Shown here piece after piece: positions 12,852-22,374 of a stretch of DNA of 64,000 nucleotides. This DNA is from Blastomussa wellsi. Taxonomy: Eukaryota; Cnidaria; Anthozoa; Scleractinia; Plerogyridae. The first letter of the stretch is position 1, and each line of letters opens with the position of its first letter. Under the pieces are notes generated by a model. It was not told the DNA's origin and ran no database searches. It saw nothing but the letters and a program-made list of their open reading frames with translations. The stretch is taken from assembly GCA_947652115.1 (NCBI GenBank), contig OX393570.1:17983380-18047379 (forward strand), given 5' to 3'. A program made the translations under genes and the position numbers.

Positions 12852-13225
12852 CGCGATCACAGGCAGGCCAAGCTCACGTTGTGATCAGGATCATATTGCA
12901 TAATAGCTGTCATGGCAAAAAATATAAGAGTTTGTATGGGAATATTTTTCAACACCTTTTTGCAAACCGAAATACTGCCAAATCTTAAATAAAATTGCCT
13001 TACCTTACTTTTCTAAATGGCCAAGAATCGGCCAAAAAAGCGTTCAGACAAGAAGAAAAACACAGTGGAAGTAAGGTAAGGCAATTTTATTTAAGATTTG
13101 GCAGTATTTCGGTTTGCTAAAAGGTGTTGAAAAATATTCCCATACAAACTCTTATATTTTTACCATGACAGCCATTATGCAATGATCCTGTTCACAACGT
13201 GAGCTTGGGCTGCCTGTGTTGCGAT
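12852..13225. mobile_element. About 374-bp foldback MITE with 160-bp arms
   Basis: The left arm from CACAGGCAGGCCAAGCTCAC to AAAATTGCCTTACCTTACTT is almost the exact inverted complement of the right arm. The spacer around 13016-13065 is only about 50 bp. No coding capacity. Confidence 0.85.
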
Positions 13226-14403
13226 GTGTTCAAATTCCACTGACTCAGAGAATTCTCAGAGAAAGGAATTGCCTGAAGTGACGTCATTCGTTACCAATCT
13301 TCGATTACACGGTCAACTTCATTGAGCTTGGCCAAGGCGGGAAATTTAAAGCTTGATTTTGGGGTGAAAAGTGACGGAATCGAAAAAATGTTCAGAATAG
13401 TTTTCTACGTATTCTAGAGATACCAAAACCAAAATAATCGCTTTTGACACTTTAGCATAGGAAGGAACAATTTCACACTTTAACACGTATTATTTGGCTT
13501 TTTTTAGCAAACGGTAAGTTCTGAAAGCGAGCCTAGTGGCCCATCAGACCGGAGTTTGTTCCAGTTTCCTTAATAGCATGAAGCGACCAGGAACATTTCT
13601 ACTCCTCGCTGACTAAGATGCCGGTCCATCACATGGTTTGTTCTTTTTCAGCAAAACAACACTAAAGGTATGACCAAGGTTCTTTCGTTCATACACGAAA
13701 TGTGCCTAGAGCACCAAGAAGAGAATATCGAGTAACTTAATTCGTTTTAAGCTATTTCTCTTGAAAACGTCATCAGCATGTTGAGATGTGCAGCTCCTGA
13801 TGTTTTCATAATGTAATCATAACTATAACAAAATTCTCGAATCTGATCGTTTTTTAGCAAGCCCTATTTTTGATCAAATTGGAGCACGCTCAGCTAAAGT
13901 GTCCATTAATTTAATCTATTGACTTCCATTGACAAGGTTTGCGTGCTGCGCATGCGCCCGCTCTTTCTTTGGTTCCTTGAAACTCCTGTCTTGATATTCG
14001 TAGGACTTTCATTTTCAAACATCGCTTTTTTATCACAGTGATGATATCATACTCGTGATTAATCAAATCGGACGTATGATTACAGACCGAACTTTACTCC
14101 ACTCAGTCCTATTACCATTACATGTTACATATCGATGAGCCCACTCATTTTACAGTTTCAGTACACTGGCATAATACTTTTCAACGTGACGAGGCATTTT
14201 CATCGTGAGTCCTTGCCAGCGTCAAGCTCACATCCGTGTCCTTAGAAAACATAACAGATCCATTTGAGAGCGATGGAGTTGTCTTAAGACTGGACCATCT
14301 TACGCGCACGCTTGTGAACCTGGGCAACCCGCAAACAGATAAATCATCCCACAGCTTGGAGAAGCTTGCAACGAGCTAATGCACCTATCGATGTAACTCC
14401 AGC
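13226..14403. other. Intergenic spacer with a SINE fragment
   Basis: About 13563-13650 carries a fragment of the 5780/42128 SINE family (TAGCATGAAGCGACCAGGAA.. ATTTCTACTC). I see nothing else that can be supported in this stretch. Confidence 0.4.
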
Positions 14404-14626
14404 TAGGGGAGGGGAAGTGCGGGCATTGGTGGGGGATTTGACAGTTGTTATCGTCCCGTAGGGCGGGCTTTTGACCGTTTTAATGGCCTTTCTAGCAACA
14501 TCATTGACTTTTAGTGACTCTTTTGACCATCTACAATTGCCCTGGGGCCGGGCATTTGAACAAAAAATCTCAGCTCAGTTCAAATCCCCCACCTATATGC
14601 CCGCACTCCCCCTCCCCCTCACGGGA
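14404..14626. mobile_element. About 220-bp foldback element with G/C-rich ends
   Basis: The left GAGGGGAAGTGCGGGCAT...GGTGGGGGATTTGA is the inverted complement of the right TCAAATCCCCCACC...ATGCCCGCACTCCCC. The middle is unremarkable. Confidence 0.7.
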
Positions 14627-14954
14627 TTGACATTGTTAGGTGCATAACACCTGCAATAAGCGAGGCTCATTTAAGATTTATCGATGGAGAGGCTGCCGGA
14701 TTTAATTCCCAAGTTTACAATCAGCGTCATGGAAGACCGGCCTTCGATCTAAAAGCAGAGGAATTATCTTTTCTCCTATAGGGGGGTTTAAAATCCCCAC
14801 AATGGCAATTCTATTCAGGGTGTCCACACGAACAATAGAGAGGAGAATGCAGAAGTATGGCCTTTCTGTATCAGGTTAGAATGTTGGGACAGCCGTTTGT
14901 TCTGCATAGCTAAAAAAAATGTACTGTAAAACTAAATCAAACTGTAGTTTAATG
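14627..14954. other. Intergenic spacer, nothing recognised
   Basis: No open frame, repeat boundary or RNA gene found. Confidence 0.35.
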
Positions 14955-15390
14955 ATATAATTTGGTTTTATGTCAATTGGCCACCGTAAAAAGATTCAAG
15001 AGCTGACGTTTCGAGCGTTAGCCCTTCGTCGGAGCGAATCAAGGAATTGTGCGTCGTGTGTTTTTATATACAGAAAGAGGGAGCTTCGCTATTGGCTGGT
15101 GCCTGGTAACGTGAAAACTTCGGAATAAATTAGTTGAATGAAAAGCGTTCGTTGATACCGTGAGGATTAAGAGTGCCGATTTCAAAAATAAATTTTTGTT
15201 CTAGAGTTTTACGGCTTTCCGTGTTTCCTTGGTGAAGGGAAAGGCCGCAGACTGCCATATGTTGCTTAGAATGATTTGGGAGATTGAAGTGTCTCGCGAC
15301 CGGTTTCGATGCATTTTTGTCGTCTTTCTCTACGTCACGAAGGTGTTCTCGGAATCGGTCGCCAAGTCGTCTCCCTGTTTTCGCCGATGC
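14955..15390 (-). mobile_element. Penelope-like element 3' region, minus orientation, decayed
   Basis: On the minus strand a decayed coding stretch (CCAATAGCGAAGCTCCC and the residues VFTLPGTSQ) is followed by CGACGAAGGGCTAACGCTCG, AAACGTCAGCTCTTGAATC. This is a hammerhead-like end with CCGACGA in place of CUGANGA. The same end block recurs at 51949-52040. Many stops and frame breaks, so no intact protein. Confidence 0.5.
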
Positions 15391-15449
15391 ATAACTTTTT
15401 GCAACTTTAAATCAGCAGTACATTTTACTTTTGTAACCTTACATCACAA

Positions 15450-15549
15450 CAGATATGCTCGTTTGAGCAAAAATATGAAGGTTCTCAAACGTTTCTTGTT
15501 TCTATGGATGTAACGAGCCTGTATACAAATATATCACAAGAAGAGGGCA
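15450..15549 (+). pseudogene. Penelope-like reverse transcriptase fragment, interrupted by the LINE
   Basis: In one frame the stretch reads SMDVTSLYTNISQEEG, a typical Penelope-type RT motif. About ten more residues continue after 36271, beyond the inserted LINE. The fragment is broken on both sides. Confidence 0.5.
15528..15549. repeat. Left 22-bp target-site duplication of the LINE
   Basis: Begins AATATATCACAAGAAGAG and is identical to 36250-36271. Length and placement are normal for target-primed insertion of a non-LTR retrotransposon. Confidence 0.85.
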
Positions 15550-15615
15550 AATGTTTAAAACTATAGGCCTATCTCCCTACTTTGCATTATTTACAAAGAC
15601 CTCGAACGTTGTGTC

Positions 15616-16086
15616 TTGAGTCGCATCAATGACCGATTAGAAGATCTGATTGCGGACTGTCAGCACGGGTTTCGGAGTGGACGTTCATGTGTCACAAATC
15701 TACTGGAGACCCTAGATTACATCGGTGCTATTCTTGATAGAGCTGGTCAAGTAGATTGTGTGTATTTAGACATGCCCAAAGCCTTTGATAAGGTTAGACA
15801 AGACCTCCTTATGGAAAAACTGCGGGATGCTGGTTTCGGAGGTAACCTGCTCACATGGTTTCGCGCGTATCTCTGTGGCAGGCGCCAACGTGTCACCGTA
15901 CTAGGCGCGACATCACGTGACCTACCTGTCACCTCTGGAGTCCCACAGGGATCAATACTCGGACCTGCTCTCTTCTTGTTATATATGAACAACCTTCCAG
16001 ATTCTATCCTCAATAGCAAAGTGGCAATGTTTGTTCTGCAAAGCCCAAAAGCAATTTACAGGCAATTTTTAGGCAGTGATGTCTGA
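15616..16086 (+). pseudogene. LINE reverse transcriptase core, disabled
   Basis: 156-codon open stretch, in frame upstream to about 15556 without a Met. It shows RT blocks: HGFRSGRSC, then YLDMPKAFDKV (first catalytic Asp region, usually FLDFSKAFDKV), then SGVPQGSILGP. The expected (F/Y)ADD motif is absent: after LNSKVAMF the sequence diverges and stops. Truncated at the 5' end, so it cannot be functional. Confidence 0.85.
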
Positions 16087-16264
16087 GGATGATGGCGCAT
16101 CTCTCCAACAAGATCTGGATAATCTGTCTGTCTATGGTCCGCTGCCTCTGGCCTAGCCTTCAACGATAAGAAATGCAAGCTTCAGACCATTACGAGGAAG
16201 CGCAAACCCATCTGTACGAGCTACGAGGTCAACGGTTGTACCATCAAGTCCTGTGAAGTAGATC

Positions 16265-16618
16265 GTGACCTTGGACTGTGACTTGACTTGGCACGCCCAA
16301 GTCTCTCACCAAGCTGCACGCGCAAACAAGTTGTTAGGTTTCCTTAGGAGGAACTCTAGGTTTATTCACAGTACTTCCGTAAGGCGCACATTATACCTCG
16401 GGCTAGTTCGTGCTCATCTTGGCTACGCAACCCAGGTCTGGGCGCCCCAAGGCATTGAACTAATTTCTAAACTGGAAAGTATCAAAAGACGTGCCACCAA
16501 ATTCATTCTTTGCTTGCCTTTTTCAACAAATATCTCTTACAAAGAAAGACCAATGTCTGTAAACCTACTTCCTGTGTGCTACTGGCATGAGTTACTAGAT
16601 CTAGTATACTTTTACAAG
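16265..16618 (+). pseudogene. LINE thumb and C-terminal region, cut by the Polinton
   Basis: Reads LGFLRRNSRFIHSTS, LGYATQVWAPQG and KLESIKRRATKFIL, the usual region after the RT core in CR1/Jockey-type LINEs. It is in a different frame from 15616-16086. The element-host border falls after codons Tyr-Lys at 16613-16618. The frame continues at 35699. Confidence 0.8.
16613..16618. repeat. Left 6-bp target-site duplication (TACAAG) of the Polinton
   Basis: TACAAG directly precedes the AG of the left terminal repeat and recurs at 35699-35704 directly after the CT of the right one. Six-bp duplications and AG...CT ends are hallmarks of Polinton/Maverick integration. Confidence 0.92.
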
Positions 16619-17144
16619 AGTAGTATAGGAGTTGGGGGTATGAGCGCAATTTTCAGCAGAATTTTTTCAGCAGAATTTTTCAATAATTTTTTCAGCAGAT
16701 TTTTTAACTGAAATTTCAGTATTAAATTTTAGTATTAAATTTCAGTATTAAATTTCAGTATTATATATAAGTATTAAATTTTAGTATTAAATTTTAGTAT
16801 TAAATTTCAGTATTAAATTTCAGTATTATATATAAGTATTAAATTTCAGTATTAAATTTCAGTATTGGATTTCAGTATTATATATAAGTATTAAATTTCA
16901 GTATTAAATTTCAGTATTATATATTAGTATTAAATTTCAGTATTAAATTTCAGTATTAAATTTCAGTATTATATATAAGTATTAAATTTCAGTATTGAAT
17001 CTAAGTATTGAATCTAAGTATTTAATCTAAGTATTTAATCTAAGTATTGAATATTAGTACTGTTGTTAAAACTGGGGAATTGAATGATATTATCTATATG
17101 AAGTATAGATAATGTCCATTATAAATTGAATTATATATAATACT
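16619..17144 (+). repeat. Left terminal inverted repeat of the Polinton
   Basis: Outer 100 bp or more identical by eye to the inverse of 35303-35698. After it comes a tandem array of 13-bp units of the AGTATTAAATTTC and AGTATTATATATA types (about 16713-17060). Then an 89-bp core identical on both sides. The left copy is longer (526 versus 396 bp) because the array has more units. Similar units continue to about 17250. Confidence 0.9.
17089..17113. promoter_or_regulatory. Hairpin in the left terminal-repeat core
   Basis: 10-bp perfect stem ATTATCTATA/TATAGATAAT with a 5-base loop. The same hairpin lies at 35334-35358 in the right repeat, inside the only non-tandem part of the repeat. It could be a binding site for replication or integration proteins; that role is inference. 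Confidence 0.5.
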
Positions 17145-17318
17145 GAAATCCAGTATTATATTTCAGTATTATATATAAGTATTTAATTTCAGTATTGGAT
17201 TTCAGTATTATATATAAGTATTAAATTTCAGTATTATATATAAGTATTGGATTATAGGTCTGTTGTTGAAAATGTTTATGAAAATGTGTTAATTATTTGT
17301 ATCCGCGGAATTATATGT

Positions 17319-17633
17319 TTATATCATTTGTTCAGACATACTATCAAATGATTTATTATATCTGAGATAAGATTGTCTTACTTCTCTTTGTACATCTTTT
17401 ATTGATCTATTTCTTATATCATCATCACTTTCATCTATTCCATAATAATCATTATATTTATATATCCTTGAAATTCTATCACGAATAAATGTATCTAAAA
17501 TGTCTTTCCATAATTCATCTTTTTTTATTTCATTATCTATATGTTTATGTGTATTTAAATGACTTTTCTTACTATTTAATTTATAATCTTTATTACAAAT
17601 TTCACATGTCCAATATTCAACAGTTTTTTCCAT
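17319..17633 (-). CDS. Small C2H2-type zinc-finger protein (Polinton)
   Basis: 104 residues starting at ATG 17633. A single finger near the N-terminus: Cys10-x2-Cys13 with His25 and His29/His31 (TCEIC...SHLNTHKH). The rest is charged and acidic (YGIDESDDDIRN) with no recognised domain. It is divergent from the VLTF3-like gene, with only about 41 AT-rich bases between the two starts and a TATATAGAATATATA box just before this ATG. It resembles the small finger protein at 31262-31489 in its CxxC...SHLxTxKH pattern. Likely a DNA- or RNA-binding regulator; the role is inferred. Confidence 0.65.
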   Translation of the reverse strand: MEKTVEYWTCEICNKDYKLNSKKSHLNTHKHIDNEIKKDELWKDILDTFIRDRISRIYKYNDYYGIDESDDDIRNRSIKDVQREVRQSYLRYNKSFDSMSEQMI

Positions 17634-17674
17634 TATATATTCTATATATATTTTCTTATATAATAATATATAAG
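17634..17674. promoter_or_regulatory. AT-only divergent promoter
   Basis: About 41 bp of TATATA/TATATAATAATATATAAG sequence between two divergent start codons. Matches the AT box found in front of other element genes. Confidence 0.5.
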
Positions 17675-18466
17675 ATGAATTATACTGATAGACTTAGTTG
17701 TTATGATAAATATTATGATGATCTAATAATTGGTGATGGAATCATAAACTGTAATTATAACCTAAATGTTTTAACAAAAAGAATTAATAAAATGGATTTT
17801 TTAAAAAAAGTAATTGATAATAAAGCCCCAATATTAAAATCAGATGTTCCTACTTATCTCATAACTTGTAATAATATACTACATAATGAATTAAGAGATT
17901 TAAAAGAAGATTATTGTCCTTTTTGTGAAAAACCTATATTAGATGAAGTTATAAAATGTTGTAGTGAACCAAATGAAAAGAGATTTGAAAAATGTTGTAG
18001 TAAACAAAATATACAAAATCTAAATAATTTTTTAACATGTTTAAATTGTGGTTCAGTTCATAATACTGAGGGTATAATAGATTACTTTAACTTTTATGAA
18101 AATATATTTAAAATCAAAAGAAAATCAGTATATTGTATAAAATATCATGTTAATAATATTTTATGGATGATATCAAAAAATAATAATATTCAATTAACTA
18201 TTAAAAATAAAAATAAGATTAAAGAAATATTTACAGAGATTAATAAGATTGTTCATAAAATCGATCCATTAAGAAAAAGAATAAGCATAAATTTTATCAT
18301 AATGAAATTATTTATAATGCTTGAGCTTCCTTATGAATCTATAAAAATAACTAAATCCAAGAGAACATTTAAATATTATGAAAAATATTGGGCAAAGATT
18401 ATATCATTGATTGGTGATAAAATTAAATCTATTCTTCAGGACAAAATATCTGATCATATTTTATAA
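17675..18466 (+). CDS. VLTF3-like (poxvirus late transcription factor-type) zinc-ribbon protein
   Basis: 263 residues from ATG 17675, preferred over upstream in-frame codons because the upstream part is a run of low-complexity Tyr/Ile/Leu residues and the start is preceded by a TATATAATAATATATAAG box. A zinc ribbon is visible: Cys81-PF-Cys84 (YCPFCEKPI) and Cys122-LN-Cys125-Gly. The C-terminal half (HVNNILWMI, then R201 to about 250, with KLFIMLELP and SKR...YEKYWAKI) follows the pattern of the PF04947 VLTF3-like family as I remember it. Family members activate late viral transcription in large DNA viruses. Its 3' end overlaps the convergent gene at 18429-18923 by 38 bp. Likely a transcription regulator of the element; homology is distant. 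Confidence 0.6.
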   Translation: MNYTDRLSCYDKYYDDLIIGDGIINCNYNLNVLTKRINKMDFLKKVIDNKAPILKSDVPTYLITCNNILHNELRDLKEDYCPFCEKPILDEVIKCCSEPNEKRFEKCCSKQNIQNLNNFLTCLNCGSVHNTEGIIDYFNFYENIFKIKRKSVYCIKYHVNNILWMISKNNNIQLTIKNKNKIKEIFTEINKIVHKIDPLRKRISINFIIMKLFIMLELPYESIKITKSKRTFKYYEKYWAKIISLIGDKIKSILQDKISDHIL

Positions 18467-18923
18467 AAAATTTATCAACAACAGGTCCAATATCAATAAC
18501 ATAACTATCAATATTATTCATTGAATTAATTAAACATTCTCTGTCAAATTCACCTAATCTCATTGCATATTTTATCATAATTAATAGATGATTATAACTT
18601 TGATAAGCATATATTGAATTTTGTATTTTCAAATCAAGGTCTTTATGCTTCATCCAACCTTGAATTAGAAGTGCTGTCGTACTAATAGCAATCAAACTAA
18701 CACCACCTGTTGCTAAAGAAGAGGCTATACCTCCAGAAGCAAAGATGATAGACAGTGAGTTACCCAACAATTTCCATTTTTTAAAGTGTTTTACAGCTTG
18801 TTTATATACCCAACACTTTCTATGATATGTGTGGTAGTATGATTTTAATTCCTTTATCTGATCTTTTGTCAGTTTGTTTGATATGTGATTCCAGTTAAAT
18901 ATGCTTTTATGTTGATCTTTCAT
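18429..18923 (-). CDS. Two-helix membrane protein (Polinton, unknown function)
   Basis: 164 residues from ATG 18923. Residues about 52-89 are strongly hydrophobic and small-residue-rich (GNSLSIIFASGGIASSLATG, then VSLIAISTTALLI), consistent with a helical hairpin. They are flanked by basic segments (HFKKWKLL and WMKHKDLDLK). The N- and C-terminal parts look helical and cytosolic. The layout recalls SLATT-like two-helix proteins, but the match is only by pattern. Tail-to-tail with the VLTF3-like gene. It could be a virion membrane, release or pore protein; no function can be assigned from sequence. Confidence 0.6.
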   Translation of the reverse strand: MKDQHKSIFNWNHISNKLTKDQIKELKSYYHTYHRKCWVYKQAVKHFKKWKLLGNSLSIIFASGGIASSLATGGVSLIAISTTALLIQGWMKHKDLDLKIQNSIYAYQSYNHLLIMIKYAMRLGEFDRECLINSMNNIDSYVIDIGPVVDKFFIKYDQIFCPEE

Positions 18924-19090
18924 ATATAATATATTATATTTTCTTCCATTATATTATATATTATCTATACTTCCATCTATTTGTTAAATAACATCCTCAA
19001 CTTCATCTATTGTTTTTCTGCAGCAAAGAATAAAATCTTTTACTTTCTTCAACCAAATTCTTATCTTTTCAGTTTTCATATATCATTTGA

Positions 19091-21688
19091 TTATATAAAG
19101 TATGTTCCTCTCAATTTCTCGAGAAATAATATTTTATGGAATTCTAGGATATTTACAGCATAAAAATTGGGGCTGAATCCAATACGTTGAACATATTGTG
19201 AGAATGCAAATTTTATTCTACTAAAGTTAACATTTATATTAAATGTTTCATTGATAAAAACAGCGTTATCACATAGACAAAGCTGCCAAAGATTAGTTCT
19301 TGTTGCAAACCATAGAATTAATTGTTTATTTTCATAATTTGATGATATTGGTCTAGTGAAGTTAGTTATACCAATTCTAAGATTTAATAAATTTTTATAA
19401 ATTTCGATATAGGCTATATTATTTTTTCCACTATGAAAATACATATATTGAGTATCTTTACTATGCTTAAAAGTAACCATCAACGTCATATCACTATTTA
19501 TATTTATATTATCATGTAAGTCAAGATACGCGCCTAACACAAAACCCTGAGACATATCAAAATCATCCAAATCCTTTGTCGGGTCAAAAATCAACCGGTT
19601 ATTTATTTTGTTAACAACAGCGCCATTTGCTGTTTTATTAATATTAAACATATTTGGGTCAAGACAATCAAACCAATCATCAAATAACTCTTCATAATAG
19701 TTTTGATTCTGTTTTTTATTGATTAAATCATACAATTTTGTTTCAAGACTCAAACAGTATGCAACAAGTTGTTTATAATTAACAGCTCCAGAATCAACAG
19801 TATCTTCTTTTATCCCAATAATTTCTTTACTACCCATATCAATAACTTCATTCATTACAATTTTACCATCACCAACAGCCCATAAAGCATCATAAATACT
19901 TGGTTCTACATTTGATTGAATACCTTTAACACCATAAAATAGTATGTATGTCTGAAGTTTTGCAGGATATGATTCCCCAGTTTTCATTTTCATAATAACA
20001 TCGATATATAAATAGTTGTTTCCAATATTTTGTGTTTTAGTGAACTGAACAATCAATCTAACATAATTATCAAAGACCTTTTTCAAAACAATATGAATCG
20101 TTTCAATGGAACTAACACCGTTGATAGATATAGTATCTCGATCGATATTGTTATCAGTCCAAATAAGTTCAAAAGCCATTGTGTAATCACTATTAGGTAA
20201 AACATATAGATTAACCGCTATTCTCGAACTATAATATCCTTTATTCAAGTCCAAAAGTAGTTTTGTGTCAACAGCATTTTTATTTATTGAATGAGGACTT
20301 GATTGCACAGTCACTATATCTCCAAATTCAACATCATCTTCTTCAGTTAATTGTCCACCAGGATTATCCATAATATATTTGAAAACATTTAATCTGTTGG
20401 AAGCGGTTACATGTGATTGACCCACATGCTCTTCCATATACTTTTTACTTACAGCATCATTTTCATTTTCTGGATCTTTTAAATTTATAATTTTATGATC
20501 TTTCATATCTAACTCAGCTTTCATTGAATTTCTTCCATCAGTGAAAACAACATTTTGACTTCTATAGTGTAATATATCACTTATTGTTGTGATTTGTGGT
20601 GAATTGAGAATATTCTTGTTATTTAGATTCAGATCTCCTTCCATTTTAATACTGTTATTATTTCCAAACTCAACCTTCTTTGCTAACTTATCATCAATAT
20701 ACTTTTTTGGAACTAATGACTGATCATCATAATTTGCTTCACTAAATGGTTCAGAATTGATAATATTTTTACCGTTTAAATCATAAGCGGTTCCAGATGG
20801 GTTTCTTTTAAGAAAGTGTAGGTTAGCATATTCTTTATTGATACCAGTTTTCAAATCTTTAACATAAACATTATAATCAGCATCAGAAGCAACATCATTT
20901 GGAACATTAAGATTTCTTATCATCTTATTTTCAAAATCATAATTACCACCAGCTGTTAATTTAAAACTAGAACCAGAACCAGTAGATGATTTTTTTATTT
21001 CATCATCAACATATTTCTTATTAGCAGCATCTGTATGATCAACTGGATCTGATAAAAATAATATCCTATTATTACTCAAATTGAAATCAGCCAAAGCATA
21101 AGTGGTTCCATCAGCTTTGAAAAAGTTAACAGATTTATCAACTAGATATTCTTTTGTAATCAAATCTTTATCACCAACTTTATCATTAAAATGATCACCA
21201 CTATCAAAATCAAGATTAACATTTGTTATTTTATTTCCATCCATATCCAAATCAGCTTTCATCTTATTACTTCCATCAGTTTTTAGATAATCATCAGGAT
21301 TACCATTTAGAATTTTTGAATCAACATATTTTTTACTTGCAGCATCATCATCATCATCAGGTAATGCAAGATTTATAATTTTTAATTCCTGCATATCAAT
21401 TTCTTCTCCTTTCTTTATTCTTTTATCAATTTCTATTTTATTATCATTCACATCAGTTTCAATAATTGATGTTATATCATTAACATAACTTTTTGTTGTA
21501 GCATCACCATTATCTTCTGGCTCACCAATATTTCGAAGAATTTTATCATCCATATCATAATTACCTTTGTCAGTAAATTTAAATCCAACACCTGGGGGTC
21601 CTGGAGGTCCACGTGGACCAACACCATAAGCATTATGTTTTATATGACCAATATGATTATTACTAGTTCTAGCATTAAACACTCCCAT
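19091..21688 (-). CDS. Collagen-tipped, phage-fibre-like attachment protein candidate
   Basis: 865 residues from ATG 21688. Near the N-terminus is a short collagen-like stretch (GPRGPPGPPG, residues about 24-33). Then come about eight repeats of the form D(M/L)x.KI.NL.xP.....DA..KKYVD, typical of bacteriophage tail-fibre shafts (for example ALPDDDDDAASKKYVD and LSDPVDHTDAANKKYVD). The last roughly 400 residues are beta-rich, with a region that may be a lectin-like jelly roll, but no motif is decisive. It lies 12 bp from the packaging ATPase gene on the same strand, suggesting a shared late transcript. Best guess: trimeric receptor-binding fibre on the capsid vertex. Role inferred from composition and position. 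Confidence 0.7.
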   Translation of the reverse strand: MGVFNARTSNNHIGHIKHNAYGVGPRGPPGPPGVGFKFTDKGNYDMDDKILRNIGEPEDNGDATTKSYVNDITSIIETDVNDNKIEIDKRIKKGEEIDMQELKIINLALPDDDDDAASKKYVDSKILNGNPDDYLKTDGSNKMKADLDMDGNKITNVNLDFDSGDHFNDKVGDKDLITKEYLVDKSVNFFKADGTTYALADFNLSNNRILFLSDPVDHTDAANKKYVDDEIKKSSTGSGSSFKLTAGGNYDFENKMIRNLNVPNDVASDADYNVYVKDLKTGINKEYANLHFLKRNPSGTAYDLNGKNIINSEPFSEANYDDQSLVPKKYIDDKLAKKVEFGNNNSIKMEGDLNLNNKNILNSPQITTISDILHYRSQNVVFTDGRNSMKAELDMKDHKIINLKDPENENDAVSKKYMEEHVGQSHVTASNRLNVFKYIMDNPGGQLTEEDDVEFGDIVTVQSSPHSINKNAVDTKLLLDLNKGYYSSRIAVNLYVLPNSDYTMAFELIWTDNNIDRDTISINGVSSIETIHIVLKKVFDNYVRLIVQFTKTQNIGNNYLYIDVIMKMKTGESYPAKLQTYILFYGVKGIQSNVEPSIYDALWAVGDGKIVMNEVIDMGSKEIIGIKEDTVDSGAVNYKQLVAYCLSLETKLYDLINKKQNQNYYEELFDDWFDCLDPNMFNINKTANGAVVNKINNRLIFDPTKDLDDFDMSQGFVLGAYLDLHDNININSDMTLMVTFKHSKDTQYMYFHSGKNNIAYIEIYKNLLNLRIGITNFTRPISSNYENKQLILWFATRTNLWQLCLCDNAVFINETFNINVNFSRIKFAFSQYVQRIGFSPNFYAVNILEFHKILFLEKLRGTYFI

Positions 21689-21700
21689 TATATTAATAGA

Positions 21701-22342
21701 TTAGATATTTCCATAAAAGTTTCTCTTCACTATTTTCATTGGCTTATCCACATAACAGAAATCATATTGTTTCTTTGTTGAATTAATATACTTTTCCTTA
21801 TCAATTCCCAATTCCTGAGATATCAGATTCCTTTCTCTTGAAGATGGAAAATCATATAGACAAAAATGACTACAATTTAATCTGATAGATTTTGGACATT
21901 CATAAAAAGATTGTGTTAAATAAATAACAGAGCAGTTTTTATGCCTACCTTGAATGAAATAATTAATCAATGGTTTCTGATTAGATTCACAAACATAATC
22001 ATCAAATATAACAACTCTCTGCATATTAGTATTTTTTAATTGACTCACAGGCATTATTTTATCATTACTTGTTAACAACACTGGATAACCAACATATTCA
22101 CTTATTCCATTCATCTTATCAATTAACTCAAAATACTTATCTTGATCAAGATTTTTAGCATATAAATGGATCTGATCATAATATATCAATGGATATTGTA
22201 AAATATGACTTAATAGATTTGTCTTACCAGAGCCTGAATTACCAGCTATAAGCATTCTGAATGTATTTTCAGGCATGTAACTGTATAATTGTTTGAAATC
22301 ATTATCTGATCTCTTTCCACTATCATAGTTTGGTATTTCCAT
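21701..22342 (-). CDS. FtsK/HerA-type (A32-like) DNA-packaging ATPase
   Basis: 213 residues from ATG 22342; a TTG two codons upstream is not used here. Walker A is GNSGSGKT (residues about 34-41) and Walker B is VVIFDD (about 110-115). These are followed by a QGRHKNCSVIYLTQS segment that fits the sensor region of this ATPase family. Polintons, adenovirus-like and large DNA viruses use it to pump the genome into the capsid. Length is near the family's lower normal range. Divergent from the coiled-coil gene, with the AGATAA repeat array in between. Confidence 0.9.
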   Translation of the reverse strand: MEIPNYDSGKRSDNDFKQLYSYMPENTFRMLIAGNSGSGKTNLLSHILQYPLIYYDQIHLYAKNLDQDKYFELIDKMNGISEYVGYPVLLTSNDKIMPVSQLKNTNMQRVVIFDDYVCESNQKPLINYFIQGRHKNCSVIYLTQSFYECPKSIRLNCSHFCLYDFPSSRERNLISQELGIDKEKYINSTKKQYDFCYVDKPMKIVKRNFYGNI

Positions 22343-22374
22343 ATACAATTAGTTTAGATAGTTTAATATCATTT

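Larger units (their letters stand above)
15550..16618 (+). mobile_element. 5'-truncated non-LTR retrotransposon (CR1/Jockey-like), left part
   Basis: Starts inside the reverse transcriptase at residues NYRPISLL, directly after the target duplication. The 3' part resumes at 35705 after the Polinton and ends at 36249 in an AAATAAAAT-type tail. Codons for Tyr-Lys at the Polinton target site (16613-16618) continue in frame at 35699. The copy was already dead: frames break at 16086 and the YADD catalytic region near 16020 is scrambled. Confidence 0.85.

Noticed and set aside
16713..17060. Regular short repeats that might be a CRISPR array
   Set aside because: Units are about 13 bp with no unique spacers, lie inside a transposon terminal repeat, and are mirrored at the other end.
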